From [Ruminococcus] lactaris ATCC 29176 (GTDB lineage Bacteria > Bacillota > Clostridia > Lachnospirales > Lachnospiraceae), in the NCBI RefSeq assembly GCF_025152405.1, contig NZ_CP102292.1, positions 1,736,001 to 1,800,000 of the forward strand: DNA of 64,000 bases. Reading direction: 5' to 3'. Made by a program: the position numbers and the translations under genes. A model generated the notes under the pieces. That model was not told where the DNA came from and searched no databases. It saw only the letters and a list, made by a program, of their open reading frames with translations. This document shows, piece by piece, positions 1-7,854 of the stretch (position 1 is its first letter; each line of letters begins with the position of its first letter).

Positions 1-77
1 TTATTGCCACATCCAACTGTGCCAAGGAGTGCAAAGGTACAAAGTATCATGACTAAAAATCTTCTGGTTCTTTTCAT
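1..77 (-). CDS. Lipoprotein, 5' end only (runs off the window)
   Basis: Only the first 25 codons are inside the window. The start is the ATG whose complement lies at 75-77, preceded by a strong AAGGGAG ribosome binding site at a normal distance. The encoded N-terminus has a basic n-region (MKRTRRF), a hydrophobic core and a lipobox-like LLGTVGC, so Cys-23 would be lipidated after cleavage by the lipoprotein signal peptidase. The mature protein is beyond the left edge, so its function (binding protein, enzyme or other) cannot be told. A MITE remnant and the sigma-factor gene lie upstream on the same strand. Confidence 0.75.
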   Translation of the reverse strand, partial: MKRTRRFLVMILCTFALLGTVGCGN

Positions 78-170
78 AAAAGTTCTCCCTTTCTGTATCA
101 ATAATATTGTATTCCTACTATCTGCAAGTTCTTCAATATTTATACATCCAGGAAACATTTTCTATTTTAT

Positions 171-246
171 GATGCCAGGGTCAAAAGGTCTAAGCCCACA
201 TGAGCTTGCTCATAGGTGGGTGAAAGACCTTTTGACCTGCCCCGAT
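171..246 (-). repeat. MITE-like repeat, truncated copy R1
   Basis: This is one end of the repeat found complete at 20208, 35674 and 61090. It has the terminal GATGCCAGGGTCAAAAGG motif and the adjacent hairpin, whose arms are in the CCCAC/TGGG variant also seen in the 23205 copy. It stops at CCCCGAT, exactly at the sigma-factor stop codon, so the other half is missing. No target duplication can be identified because one end is lost. Confidence 0.75.
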
Positions 247-1097
247 TATCTTTCTGCCTTATTTCTAAGCTTTTCCATTGCACGGGACTCGATCTGACGC
301 ACACGTTCTCTTGTCACCTTCAGCTCTTCTCCAATTTCTTCCAGCGTATGGGTTTTTCCATCCTCAAGTCCATAACGCAGCCGGATCACCTGCTTTTCCC
401 GGTCATTCAATGCATTAAGAAGTTCACTTACTTCCTCCTTCTGGACAAGAAGATTCATCGCTTCTTCCGGTGTCGGAGAAGCTTTATCCTCCACCATATC
501 TCCCAGGTTATTTTCTCCGTCTTCTCCTACCGGAGTTTCCAGTGAAACCGGATTCTGAAGATAGGATAAAATATTTTTTACATCCTCTGTACTCTTATCT
601 CCCAGCTTTTCTGCGATTTCTTCCGGTGTTGCTTCTCTTCCGAGACTCTGCTGGAGTTCTTTTGAAATACGCTGAACTTTCTTCATCGCCTCTGCCACAT
701 GAACCGGTACACGGATCTCTCTTGACTGTTGGTCGATTGCACGCTGGATCGCTTCTTTGATCCACCAGGATGCATAAGTTGAAAAGCGGTTCTCCTTTGT
801 AAAATCGTATTTTTCCACTGCACGCATCAAGCCGATATTTCCCTCCTGGATCAGATCCATCAGTGGGATCCCTCTGCCGGTATAATGCTTGGCGATTGAT
901 ACAACCAGCCTGAGATTTCCTTCTTCCAGTCTCCGTCTTGCCTCTTCATCACCGTCCACACTTCTGCGTCCCAGCTCTTTTTCTTCTTCTGCATCCAACA
1001 GAGGAATCTGACCGATCTCATTGAGATAGATCTTCAGCGGTTCTGTAACCTCTGTCCCTTCCGGTATATTTAATTCTTTTTCCATGCTTTTCTCCAT
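246..1097 (-). CDS. RpoD-like (group 2) RNA polymerase sigma-70 factor lacking region 1.1
   Basis: This sigma-70 factor directs RNA polymerase core to -10/-35 promoters. It begins directly at region 1.2 (EPLKIYLNEIGQIPLL, residues about 19-34). It then has region 2 with NLRLVVSIAKHY, DLIQEGNIGLMRAVEKYD and the -10 recognition helix FSTYASWWIKEAIQRAI (about 105-125). Region 3 follows, and region 4.2 has a helix-turn-helix around TLEEIGEELKVTRERVRQIE (about 250-270). At 283 aa it is shorter than a housekeeping RpoD (about 360-380 aa) and has no region 1.1 or acidic N-terminus. It is therefore probably an alternative RpoD paralogue, though a short primary sigma cannot be excluded. The start used has AAAGGTG just upstream; an ATG four codons later with GGAG is equally possible. 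It directly follows the decayed fbp gene. Confidence 0.88.
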   Translation of the reverse strand: MEKSMEKELNIPEGTEVTEPLKIYLNEIGQIPLLDAEEEKELGRRSVDGDEEARRRLEEGNLRLVVSIAKHYTGRGIPLMDLIQEGNIGLMRAVEKYDFTKENRFSTYASWWIKEAIQRAIDQQSREIRVPVHVAEAMKKVQRISKELQQSLGREATPEEIAEKLGDKSTEDVKNILSYLQNPVSLETPVGEDGENNLGDMVEDKASPTPEEAMNLLVQKEEVSELLNALNDREKQVIRLRYGLEDGKTHTLEEIGEELKVTRERVRQIESRAMEKLRNKAER

Positions 1098-1583
1098 CTA
1101 CACCTTTTCTATGATCTCACCACTGCGATATGCCGCAAGCAGTCTCTCCAGGTCTGCCACCTGTCCGTTTACAATATGTGCATCCGATGGATCCAGACCA
1201 AACTCGATCAGGATCTTATCGATCACCTTTTCATTTTCAAGCAATGCATAATACGGGTTCTTCTTCTCCACATGCGTCTCTTTTTCTGCAAGAAAATACC
1301 GTTCAAACGTCGCCATCTTATTCTTTCCAAACAATGGTGAATCCGGGGTGGAGCCAGATATACCACATGATATCCCGCCCGTCCTGACGCTCCTTTTTGT
1401 CCAGTGCAAAAAAACCTTTTCTCACATAACTTTCCAACACATCATAAAGCTCTCTTCCACGAGCTCTGTTCCCTTGGGAAGATTCAAAATGGCCTGCAAA
1501 TTGATAATCTCTGTGGACGCTGCCGCGATCGTTGGATACAGATCTGACAGCCGCTCCAAATATCTGGTCTCCAAATCTTTCAT
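1098..1583 (-). pseudogene. fbp: Decayed class III fructose-1,6-bisphosphatase (fbp) with several deletions and frameshifts
   Basis: Reading from the ATG at 1583, the first ~40 codons match the N-terminus of the large Firmicutes FBPase ([25 protein letters not shown]). The frame then changes. A second block ([12 protein letters not shown]) is in another frame, and the next block ([19 protein letters not shown], then EKNPYY) continues in a third. It ends in what looks like the family C-terminus ([16 protein letters not shown]). Class III FBPases are about 650 aa; here barely 160 codons remain, with no metal-binding core. The last fragment alone gives an open frame of 103 codons (1098-1409) that should not be annotated as a protein. 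Its TAG stop abuts the ATG of the sigma gene. Family recognition is from memory of conserved motifs. Confidence 0.8.
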
Positions 1584-1651
1584 TCCTGCTCTCCCTGCCT
1601 GTTTTTTATTTTCCCCTCAGCAAACTTTACAAGAACTCTCTGAATCCCTGA

Positions 1652-2410
1652 TTAAAAACGGATCACATCTCCCATATCATACATACCACGCTTCTGCTCT
1701 GCGAGAAATTTTGCAGCTTCTACAGCACCTTTTGCAAATACACTTCTTGAATAAGCTGTATGCTTAAATTCGATCACTTCATCTGTCCCTGCAAAGATCA
1801 CTTCATGCTCTCCTACGATCGTTCCGGCACGCACTGCTGAAATACCGATTTCCTTTACATCCCTCTTCTTTCTCACCTGGCTTCTGTCATAAACATACTC
1901 ATATTCATTGCCAAGTGCCTCATTCATAGAATCTGCCAGTGCGAGAGCTGTTCCACTCGGTGCATCCAGCTTCTGATTATGATGCTTCTCAACAAGCTCC
2001 ATATCGTATCCTGCCGGTGCAAGTACTTTTGCTGCATCTTTTAAAAGCTTCAGGAGAAGATTGATTCCCATGGACATATTCGCTGACTTTAACACTGCGA
2101 TCTTTTCGGATACTTCTTTCACCCTTGCAAGCTGCTCTTCTGACAGTCCTGTTGTACAGAGGACTGCCGGAAGTTTCTTCTCAACACAATAATCCAGCAG
2201 TTCATCCACTGCCCCTGCATTTGAAAAATCAATGACCGCATCTGCATCCACATCACACTCTGAAATCGTCTCAAAAACCGGATATTCATTGGCAACTGCT
2301 GTATACTTGTCCACACCTGCCACAATCTCAACATCCTGATCCTGCTTTGCGATCTCAGTGATCATTCTTCCCATCTTTCCATTGCATCCATGCATTAATA
2401 TCTTAATCAT
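1652..2410 (-). CDS. dapB: 4-hydroxy-tetrahydrodipicolinate reductase
   Basis: Reduces 4-hydroxy-tetrahydrodipicolinate to tetrahydrodipicolinate with NAD(P)H in the diaminopimelate/lysine pathway in the cytoplasm. This supplies lysine and peptidoglycan. The Rossmann start IKILMHGCNGKMGRMI has the GxxGxMG nucleotide loop. The catalytic region ELVEKHHNQKLDAPSGTA (about 139-156) carries the family's His and the DAPSGTA substrate loop. Its 252 aa is normal. The start has AAAGGAGG upstream. There is no dapA neighbour: it stands alone between the fbp relic and the SSB-like gene, and a terminator at 2474-2524 separates it from the latter, so it must have its own promoter in 2411-2473. Confidence 0.96.
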   Translation of the reverse strand: MIKILMHGCNGKMGRMITEIAKQDQDVEIVAGVDKYTAVANEYPVFETISECDVDADAVIDFSNAGAVDELLDYCVEKKLPAVLCTTGLSEEQLARVKEVSEKIAVLKSANMSMGINLLLKLLKDAAKVLAPAGYDMELVEKHHNQKLDAPSGTALALADSMNEALGNEYEYVYDRSQVRKKRDVKEIGISAVRAGTIVGEHEVIFAGTDEVIEFKHTAYSRSVFAKGAVEAAKFLAEQKRGMYDMGDVIRF

Positions 2411-2473
2411 CTGTATAAATCCTCCTTTAAATGCTTTTAACGTTCACAGAGTCCTTTCGGATACCCTATATAA

Positions 2474-2524
2474 TAAAAAGGATATCACATTTGAGCTTTT
2501 ATCTCAATATATGATATCCTTTTC
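2474..2524 (-). terminator. Rho-independent terminator downstream of the SSB-like gene
   Basis: An AAAAGGATATCA arm pairs with TGATATCCTTTT across an inner TTGAG/CTCAA stem. Read on the minus strand it ends in a T-rich tail. Confidence 0.8.
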
Positions 2525-2586
2525 CTGTCTTATGTCATGATGCCACATCTTCCATGCTGCTCTGGTACTTCACTTTTTTATCACCA

Positions 2587-3219
2587 TCATGATTCCTCAA
2601 TACATTCCAGTTTACTTACCGAAACTTCGTATGCAACCCGCGTCTCTGTCTCAGTTTCCGAAAGCTTTTTCACGTACTCTCTACTCTGAATCCTTCCAAG
2701 TACCCGCACATGTTCCCCTACGTCAAAACTGGAGGCATATCTTGCATTTCTGCCCCAGCAGATACATGGAATATAGTCTGATTTTCCATACGGTCTGTTC
2801 ACCGCAAGTAAAAGATCTGCGATTTCTCTGCCCAGCGGTGTCTTCCTGTACACCGGGCGTTTACACATATACCCTTCCAGCAGGATATGGTTTGTCTTTG
2901 CCCCGTCCGGCTCTTCATCAATAAACTCGATTTCTCTCGCAAATACAGACAGTACCAGCCGGTTCTTCAATTCTTCGTGCCGATTGTAGGATCTGAACTG
3001 TCCTGATACCATGATGCACTCTCCACGGCAGTCTTTGGTTACATCGATCAGACGTTCAGAAATCATCACCGGGATTCTGTCGCAGGAATTGCTCAGTCGC
3101 TTTACGAGCAGTTCCATCATATAGAATCCTTCTCCGAATACTTCGTGGCTGTATGTAAATTCAGACACCACTTCCCCTATGACCGTCACCTGGTTGTTCT
3201 CAATTATCTTATCTGACAT
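2587..3219 (-). CDS. SSB-like protein with two OB-fold segments
   Basis: Predicted single-stranded-DNA-binding protein of 210 aa, which is longer than ordinary SSB OB domains plus tail. The C-terminal half (about 107-205) has the recognisable SSB core TPLGREIADLLLAVNRPYG, followed by SDYIPCICWGRNA and a strand VRVLGRIQSREY. The N-terminal half (about 8-100) looks like a second, more diverged OB strand set (VTVIGEVVSEF ... IMVSGQFRSYN). The usual acidic DDDIPF-type tail that recruits repair proteins is absent; the end is KLECIEES. That suggests a specialised SSB relative rather than the replication SSB. The gene stands between the surface phosphoesterase and dapB, with its own terminator at 2474-2524. 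Confidence 0.8.
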   Translation of the reverse strand: MSDKIIENNQVTVIGEVVSEFTYSHEVFGEGFYMMELLVKRLSNSCDRIPVMISERLIDVTKDCRGECIMVSGQFRSYNRHEELKNRLVLSVFAREIEFIDEEPDGAKTNHILLEGYMCKRPVYRKTPLGREIADLLLAVNRPYGKSDYIPCICWGRNARYASSFDVGEHVRVLGRIQSREYVKKLSETETETRVAYEVSVSKLECIEES

Positions 3220-3363
3220 GATTTGTAGTTCTCCCTTCTTCTGTTACGTATTTTCAAGTCACTACAAAATATATGACAAAACAGAAAAGAATAGAACGGC
3301 GAAAGTATGGAAATCGTTCGACAGAATTCGTCTCCTGCAGGTTCCGCTCTCTGTCCGGATCTG

Positions 3364-3403
3364 TAAAAACGGGAATCTCCCTGCTTTTTGGAAGATTCCC
3401 GTC
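3364..3403 (-). terminator. Rho-independent terminator of the surface phosphoesterase gene
   Basis: ACGGGAATCT and AGATTCCCGT arms around 3369-3402 form a stem, followed on the minus strand by TTTTTAC. It lies 46-85 nt after the stop codon. Confidence 0.88.
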
Positions 3404-3448
3404 TGATCTGTTCATTTTCAGTTTTTCTGTTGCATTTGACCGAAGTTT

Positions 3449-6400
3449 TTACTTCTCTGCCGATTTCTTTCTGATCACGATCACGCCTGCTGCGGCTGCC
3501 ATCATGCACAGAACTACCATCATTCCTTCCGTACTGTCTCCGGTCGGAACTACCTTACTGCTATCTTTAGCCGGTGTCGTTGTAGTCGTTCCCTTTCCAG
3601 GATTTTTATTATCTTTGCCTGTTCCTGAAGTCTTATCATTTTTATCTGTTCCTGAAGTCTTATCATTTTTATCTGTTCCTGGAGTCTTATCATCTTTGCC
3701 CGGCGTCGGTGTCGGTTCCGGTGTCGGTTCCGGTGTCGGTTCCGGTTCCGGTGTCGGTTCCGGTGTCGGTTCCGGTTCCGGCATCTCGATCAGCTTCAGA
3801 TTTGCATATGCCTCTGTCAGGGCTGCCTTCGCTTCTGCTACTGCCTGCTCGCTCTCTGGATCTGTAAGCACTGCTTTCGCATTCTGCAGGGCTGCCACAA
3901 ATGCATCGTAGGCTGCATCCTTCTCATACTTTTCAAGATCAACCCGATCCATTTCATCAACCAGTTTCTGAAGCTCTGCTGTATCGATCACCGGCTCCGG
4001 TACTTCAATCTCATTCCATTTTGCATACAATTCCAGATTTCTGTCCACAACACCTGTCGCAAAATTCCATTGCGTGGTACATGCTTCATCTGTATACCAT
4101 CCTGCAAATGTATATCCTTCTAATGTCGGTGCTGAAGGCTCTGTCACCTTTGCTCCTTTTTCAACGGTCTGGGCAGCTACAGCACTTCCACCCCAGCTGT
4201 TAAATGTAACCGTATAAGTAGTCTTGACTGCTTCTCCCCCTACCAGTTCGTAAATTGCGAACTGATTATTTGCATTTGTAACCGTCTCACCTGAATATCC
4301 GCAATATGCCTGCTTGGATTTGGAGTGGTTCAGATACATTGTTCCATTGTAAAATGCCACACAGAAACCGCTGCCATTACTTAATGCTCCTTTTTCTACT
4401 GACAGCTTCACTGGCGTATCTGTCAGATTCACATTTCGCTCTGATGCACTTAAAGAAAGATATTTTTTCGCTGCTTTATTATAAAGGGTATACTGTCCGT
4501 TCGCATCTTTCTCGATTGTCCAAAGTAACGCACTATACTCCCCTTTTATAACATCACCTGCGTTGCCCAGATCTGCTGTCTGCATTTCTGTTCCTGCAAT
4601 ACATGCGACTCCGCCAACCGGACTGATCTCTGCATTTAAAGCTTTTCCTGAAGAACCAATGATGAGGTAACTCTTTCCTGGTTCCATCTCTGCTGCTCGC
4701 TTATATGTCGGAATTTCCGATACAGTAACTTTTGTATCCGCTGTCACTGTCTGCTGCTGTCCCTGTGCATCTTTATACGTAACCAGCAGAGTTACGGTCA
4801 CTTCACCTTTTCCTTTAAATGTTACAGCCGTCTCTGCAGAATCAGCATCTTCAAGCTCTGCAAGTTCAGGATCAGATACTGACCACTTATAAGAAACTAC
4901 TTCCGGTATTCCAGATAATGCTCCTTTAAGGATCATTCTTTCATTCTTTCCTGCAGTTGTTACTCCATTTCCATCCGCATCCTGAATTTTTGCTGATGCA
5001 CCTGCAGTCTGGTCATAACTTACTTCCAGCACCGCCTGTCCAACTGTCGTATTTCCGTCTGTATCTGTCACTGTAACTTTTACGTTCGTACTTCCGGCTT
5101 TCTTGCAGAAGACGTCTGCTGTATTTTCTTCTGCAGTCAGATCTGCAATCGCCGGATCTTCTATACTCCACTTATAAGAGGATGCTTTGATATGCTTGAC
5201 TGTTGCCTTCAATGCAACCTTTTCACCAACTTTACCACTTGCTGCCTCAAGAGTTACACTTGGTACAGCTACCTGATTCAGATCGATCTGAACCGGACTT
5301 GCCGTTGCCTGTGTCAGTTCTGTTGCCGGAATCATTGCTGAATCATTATATCTCGTATTATTCTTACCAACAGATCCAATATCAATCAGTCCGTCTTCTG
5401 AATATCTGCTTAAAACCAGCTTATCATCATAAATCCGGCATACGGTAGCTGTCAGCTCATCTGCTGCTGTCGCATCATGGAAATATCCGATATATCCGGC
5501 ATTCATATAAGTAAAATTAAGTTCTTCTTTTGTATAACTGTCAGTTGTACTACCGCTCTTCTTTGTAAGATCCGGGATCAAAATCGTATCTCCAGGCCGT
5601 TTGAACACACGTGAACCACCGATATAATTGTCCCATCCTTTAGAATGGTTATGACCATAAAGGTATACAATATCCAAATCTTCTGCGGCTGTATTGATCA
5701 CATCAAACAAATAGGAAGAATACAGATTATCCCCATTTCCATAAAGAGAACTTGTACGCCCGCTGAAATGCAGTGGCAGATGCACCATAATGAAAATCGG
5801 GCGTGTCTCTCCGGCTGTAATACAGCCTTCCAGATAATCACCAAGCTTCTGAGCTGCTTTCTTTACCTGTGCTTCACTTCCTGTACTTCCCTGCATCCAT
5901 GGGAATCCACCCATTTCTGAAGAATTATAAGTCGTATTGATACAGTACACAATATAATCTTCATATTCATTAGCACCCTCATCAAACGGATAATTTGCCT
6001 GATCATGATTTCCCTGGATAAACAGGAACTGATCTGTATCCGTCCAGCGGTTCTGAATGATATTTTTAAATGCCTGAATACCGATCGTCGCATCTGCATC
6101 ATAATTGTACCGTCCTGTATATGCTGTATAATCTCCTACTGCCAGTACACGGTCAATCTTTGTAACACCATCATCATAGATTGCTTTTGAAATATTCGTC
6201 ATAACAGAAGTCAGACTTTCCGGCACGTCCGATACGCTCTGATACGGTGATACTTCTGTACCCGTCTGGAAATCAGAGCAGAACAAAAGTGTCGCCTTTG
6301 CATCTCCCTCTGACGGATCAGGATCCGGAGTTGGAGTCGGAGTTACACCGGATTTCACTTCATATAATGCATACTGGTTTGTATCCTTTGTCTCATTCTG

Positions 6401-7504
6401 TGAATAGGTCGATTCATCGTAAGCACAGAATCCATTCTGACTATCTGAATAATTCAGATAGTAATTATTCAAATGGAATGCTGCTGCAATACCTGCCACA
6501 TGATGATCTGTCTGTGCAAGAGCAAACTCTGTAGGTTCATCCCCTAAAGTAACCGGTCTTGCTCCCTCTGCAAAATTCAGATATTTGCCTGCAGCTTCAT
6601 TATAAAGTGCTACAGTACCTTCTGTACTGCCGGCCTTCACTGTCCAAAGATACTCGTTACTTACTGTCACTTCATTCGACAGGTCTGAAAGATCCAGTCC
6701 TGCAATCTCCGCTCCCGTCAGGACGCTGTTCACCTTGCTGCCTGCATGAGTCTGTGCAGTAACTGCCTGATATGTACTGCTCTTGGAATCTCCACCTACC
6801 AGCATATATTTCTTACCTGCAGTAATCGCTGTAGCACGGGTAACGGTGCTTGTGGTTGACACTTCTGCCTTTTTCACATGATAGAAGGCATACTGGTTTG
6901 TATCCTTTGTCTCATTCTGTGAATAGGTCGATGCATCGTAAGCACAGAATCCATTCTGGCTTTCGGAAAAGTTCAGATACCATGTTCCAAGACGAAAAGC
7001 CAGAGCCTTTCCCGCTGCGTGATGATCTGTCAGAACTGCTTCATAATAAGTTGCTTCATCTGTCAGTGTCACAGCTCTGTTCCCTGACTCAAAGTGCATA
7101 TATTTATTTGAAGCCTTATTGTAAAGTGCAACCGTTCCATTTTCGCCCTCGACTGCTGTCCACAGATTCGTTTCCTGTGCTGTAAGCTGGTTTTCAGCAT
7201 CTGAAAAATCCAGCCCGGAAACTTCTACTTTATCAAGTACACTGCCTGCTTTGCTGCCACTGTGGGTTGTTGCACCAACCACTGCGTATAGATCATCTTC
7301 GCTGCCCGAAGTCTTGCCCGCTGTTCCTCCGACAAGAAGATACTGCTCACCATATACCAGCTCTGATGCCCTCTCTACCGTTACTTCCTGTTGCTTTTCT
7401 TCCTGTGCCGCCACACTGATTGCCGGCATCATGCCAAATATATTGGCAAATGCCATCATAAATACCAGCAATACAGCTAACGCACCCGTCTTCCTTTTCC
7501 TCAT
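3449..7504 (-). CDS. Giant sortase-anchored surface protein with calcineurin-type metallophosphoesterase and repeated lectin-like modules
   Basis: A secreted, wall-anchored protein of 1351 aa. Residues 1-34 form a signal peptide. Two related modules follow (about 45-215 and 222-395, with LLVGG, LYNKA/LYNEA, FCAYD and YSQNETKDTNQYA), and a third, more diverged copy sits at about 940-1090. The metallophosphoesterase domain (about 403-720) has the metal ligands FCSDFQTG, VGDYTAYTG, QGNHDQ, MVHLPLH and YGHNHSKG. Two Ig-like domains come next, then an InlB-type repeat (GYTFAGWYTDEACTTQWNFA), a FIVAR-like helical segment, a PEPTPEPTP stalk and a DKND(K)TSGT repeat. The end is a VPTGD sorting signal with hydrophobic helix and RKK tail. 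The substrate is unknown; extracellular nucleotides or phosphorylated glycans are possible. The gene is monocistronic: a terminator follows and a divergent region precedes it. Confidence 0.9.
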   Translation of the reverse strand: MRKRKTGALAVLLVFMMAFANIFGMMPAISVAAQEEKQQEVTVERASELVYGEQYLLVGGTAGKTSGSEDDLYAVVGATTHSGSKAGSVLDKVEVSGLDFSDAENQLTAQETNLWTAVEGENGTVALYNKASNKYMHFESGNRAVTLTDEATYYEAVLTDHHAAGKALAFRLGTWYLNFSESQNGFCAYDASTYSQNETKDTNQYAFYHVKKAEVSTTSTVTRATAITAGKKYMLVGGDSKSSTYQAVTAQTHAGSKVNSVLTGAEIAGLDLSDLSNEVTVSNEYLWTVKAGSTEGTVALYNEAAGKYLNFAEGARPVTLGDEPTEFALAQTDHHVAGIAAAFHLNNYYLNYSDSQNGFCAYDESTYSQNETKDTNQYALYEVKSGVTPTPTPDPDPSEGDAKATLLFCSDFQTGTEVSPYQSVSDVPESLTSVMTNISKAIYDDGVTKIDRVLAVGDYTAYTGRYNYDADATIGIQAFKNIIQNRWTDTDQFLFIQGNHDQANYPFDEGANEYEDYIVYCINTTYNSSEMGGFPWMQGSTGSEAQVKKAAQKLGDYLEGCITAGETRPIFIMVHLPLHFSGRTSSLYGNGDNLYSSYLFDVINTAAEDLDIVYLYGHNHSKGWDNYIGGSRVFKRPGDTILIPDLTKKSGSTTDSYTKEELNFTYMNAGYIGYFHDATAADELTATVCRIYDDKLVLSRYSEDGLIDIGSVGKNNTRYNDSAMIPATELTQATASPVQIDLNQVAVPSVTLEAASGKVGEKVALKATVKHIKASSYKWSIEDPAIADLTAEENTADVFCKKAGSTNVKVTVTDTDGNTTVGQAVLEVSYDQTAGASAKIQDADGNGVTTAGKNERMILKGALSGIPEVVSYKWSVSDPELAELEDADSAETAVTFKGKGEVTVTLLVTYKDAQGQQQTVTADTKVTVSEIPTYKRAAEMEPGKSYLIIGSSGKALNAEISPVGGVACIAGTEMQTADLGNAGDVIKGEYSALLWTIEKDANGQYTLYNKAAKKYLSLSASERNVNLTDTPVKLSVEKGALSNGSGFCVAFYNGTMYLNHSKSKQAYCGYSGETVTNANNQFAIYELVGGEAVKTTYTVTFNSWGGSAVAAQTVEKGAKVTEPSAPTLEGYTFAGWYTDEACTTQWNFATGVVDRNLELYAKWNEIEVPEPVIDTAELQKLVDEMDRVDLEKYEKDAAYDAFVAALQNAKAVLTDPESEQAVAEAKAALTEAYANLKLIEMPEPEPTPEPTPEPEPTPEPTPEPTPTPGKDDKTPGTDKNDKTSGTDKNDKTSGTGKDNKNPGKGTTTTTPAKDSSKVVPTGDSTEGMMVVLCMMAAAAGVIVIRKKSAEK
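3610..3780. repeat. In-frame tandem repeats in the wall-spanning stalk of the surface protein
   Basis: Two repeat blocks lie inside the coding region. About 3610-3690 holds three near-identical 27-nt units encoding (D/N)KNDKTSGT-type residues. About 3705-3780 holds alternating GGTGTC/GGTTCC units of 6-12 nt encoding the PEPTPEPTP stretch. Such blocks often change copy number between strains. Confidence 0.85.
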
Positions 7505-7854
7505 CTTTTTCCTCCTTTTTCTCGCTTCCGGTCACCATCATCTGCCCGGGCTGGCAGTCAAATTGACAGTTCCGAAATCTCCACAAGATTATATTATTAT
7601 AATAATAACATGTCTCCATCTTTATTCTAACTGACATTTTACACAAATTTTACATTTATTCGTTATTTTTAAAATTATTTTTGTTTATTTTGAACAGTTT
7701 ATTTTATTTGTATTTTTTCTGTTTTTCTTTTTTGATGCATCCCGAACAATCTCTATTTCTATTTCTATCTTGTAAATTTCATTTTTTGTGATAAAATAAG
7801 GAAGTTACAGATATGAGTGAATTTTAGACAGATAAAGAAAGAGTGTATAAATTT
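7505..7854. promoter_or_regulatory. Divergent AT-rich intergenic region with typA promoter candidate
   Basis: 350 nt between the phosphoesterase and typA genes with no convincing gene. For typA, TTGTAA (7770-7775) and TAAAAT (7792-7797) are separated by 16 nt. For the phosphoesterase, overlapping TATAAT-like hexamers lie in the alternating TTATTATTATAATAATATAAT tract around 7587-7608 (read on the minus strand), but no good -35 is evident. The phosphoesterase has a clear AAGGAGG ribosome binding site. Confidence 0.5.

Noticed and set aside
3273-3911. Plus-strand frame with GSGVGSGVGSG repeats
   Set aside because: Antisense of the PEPTPEPTP stalk of the surface protein.
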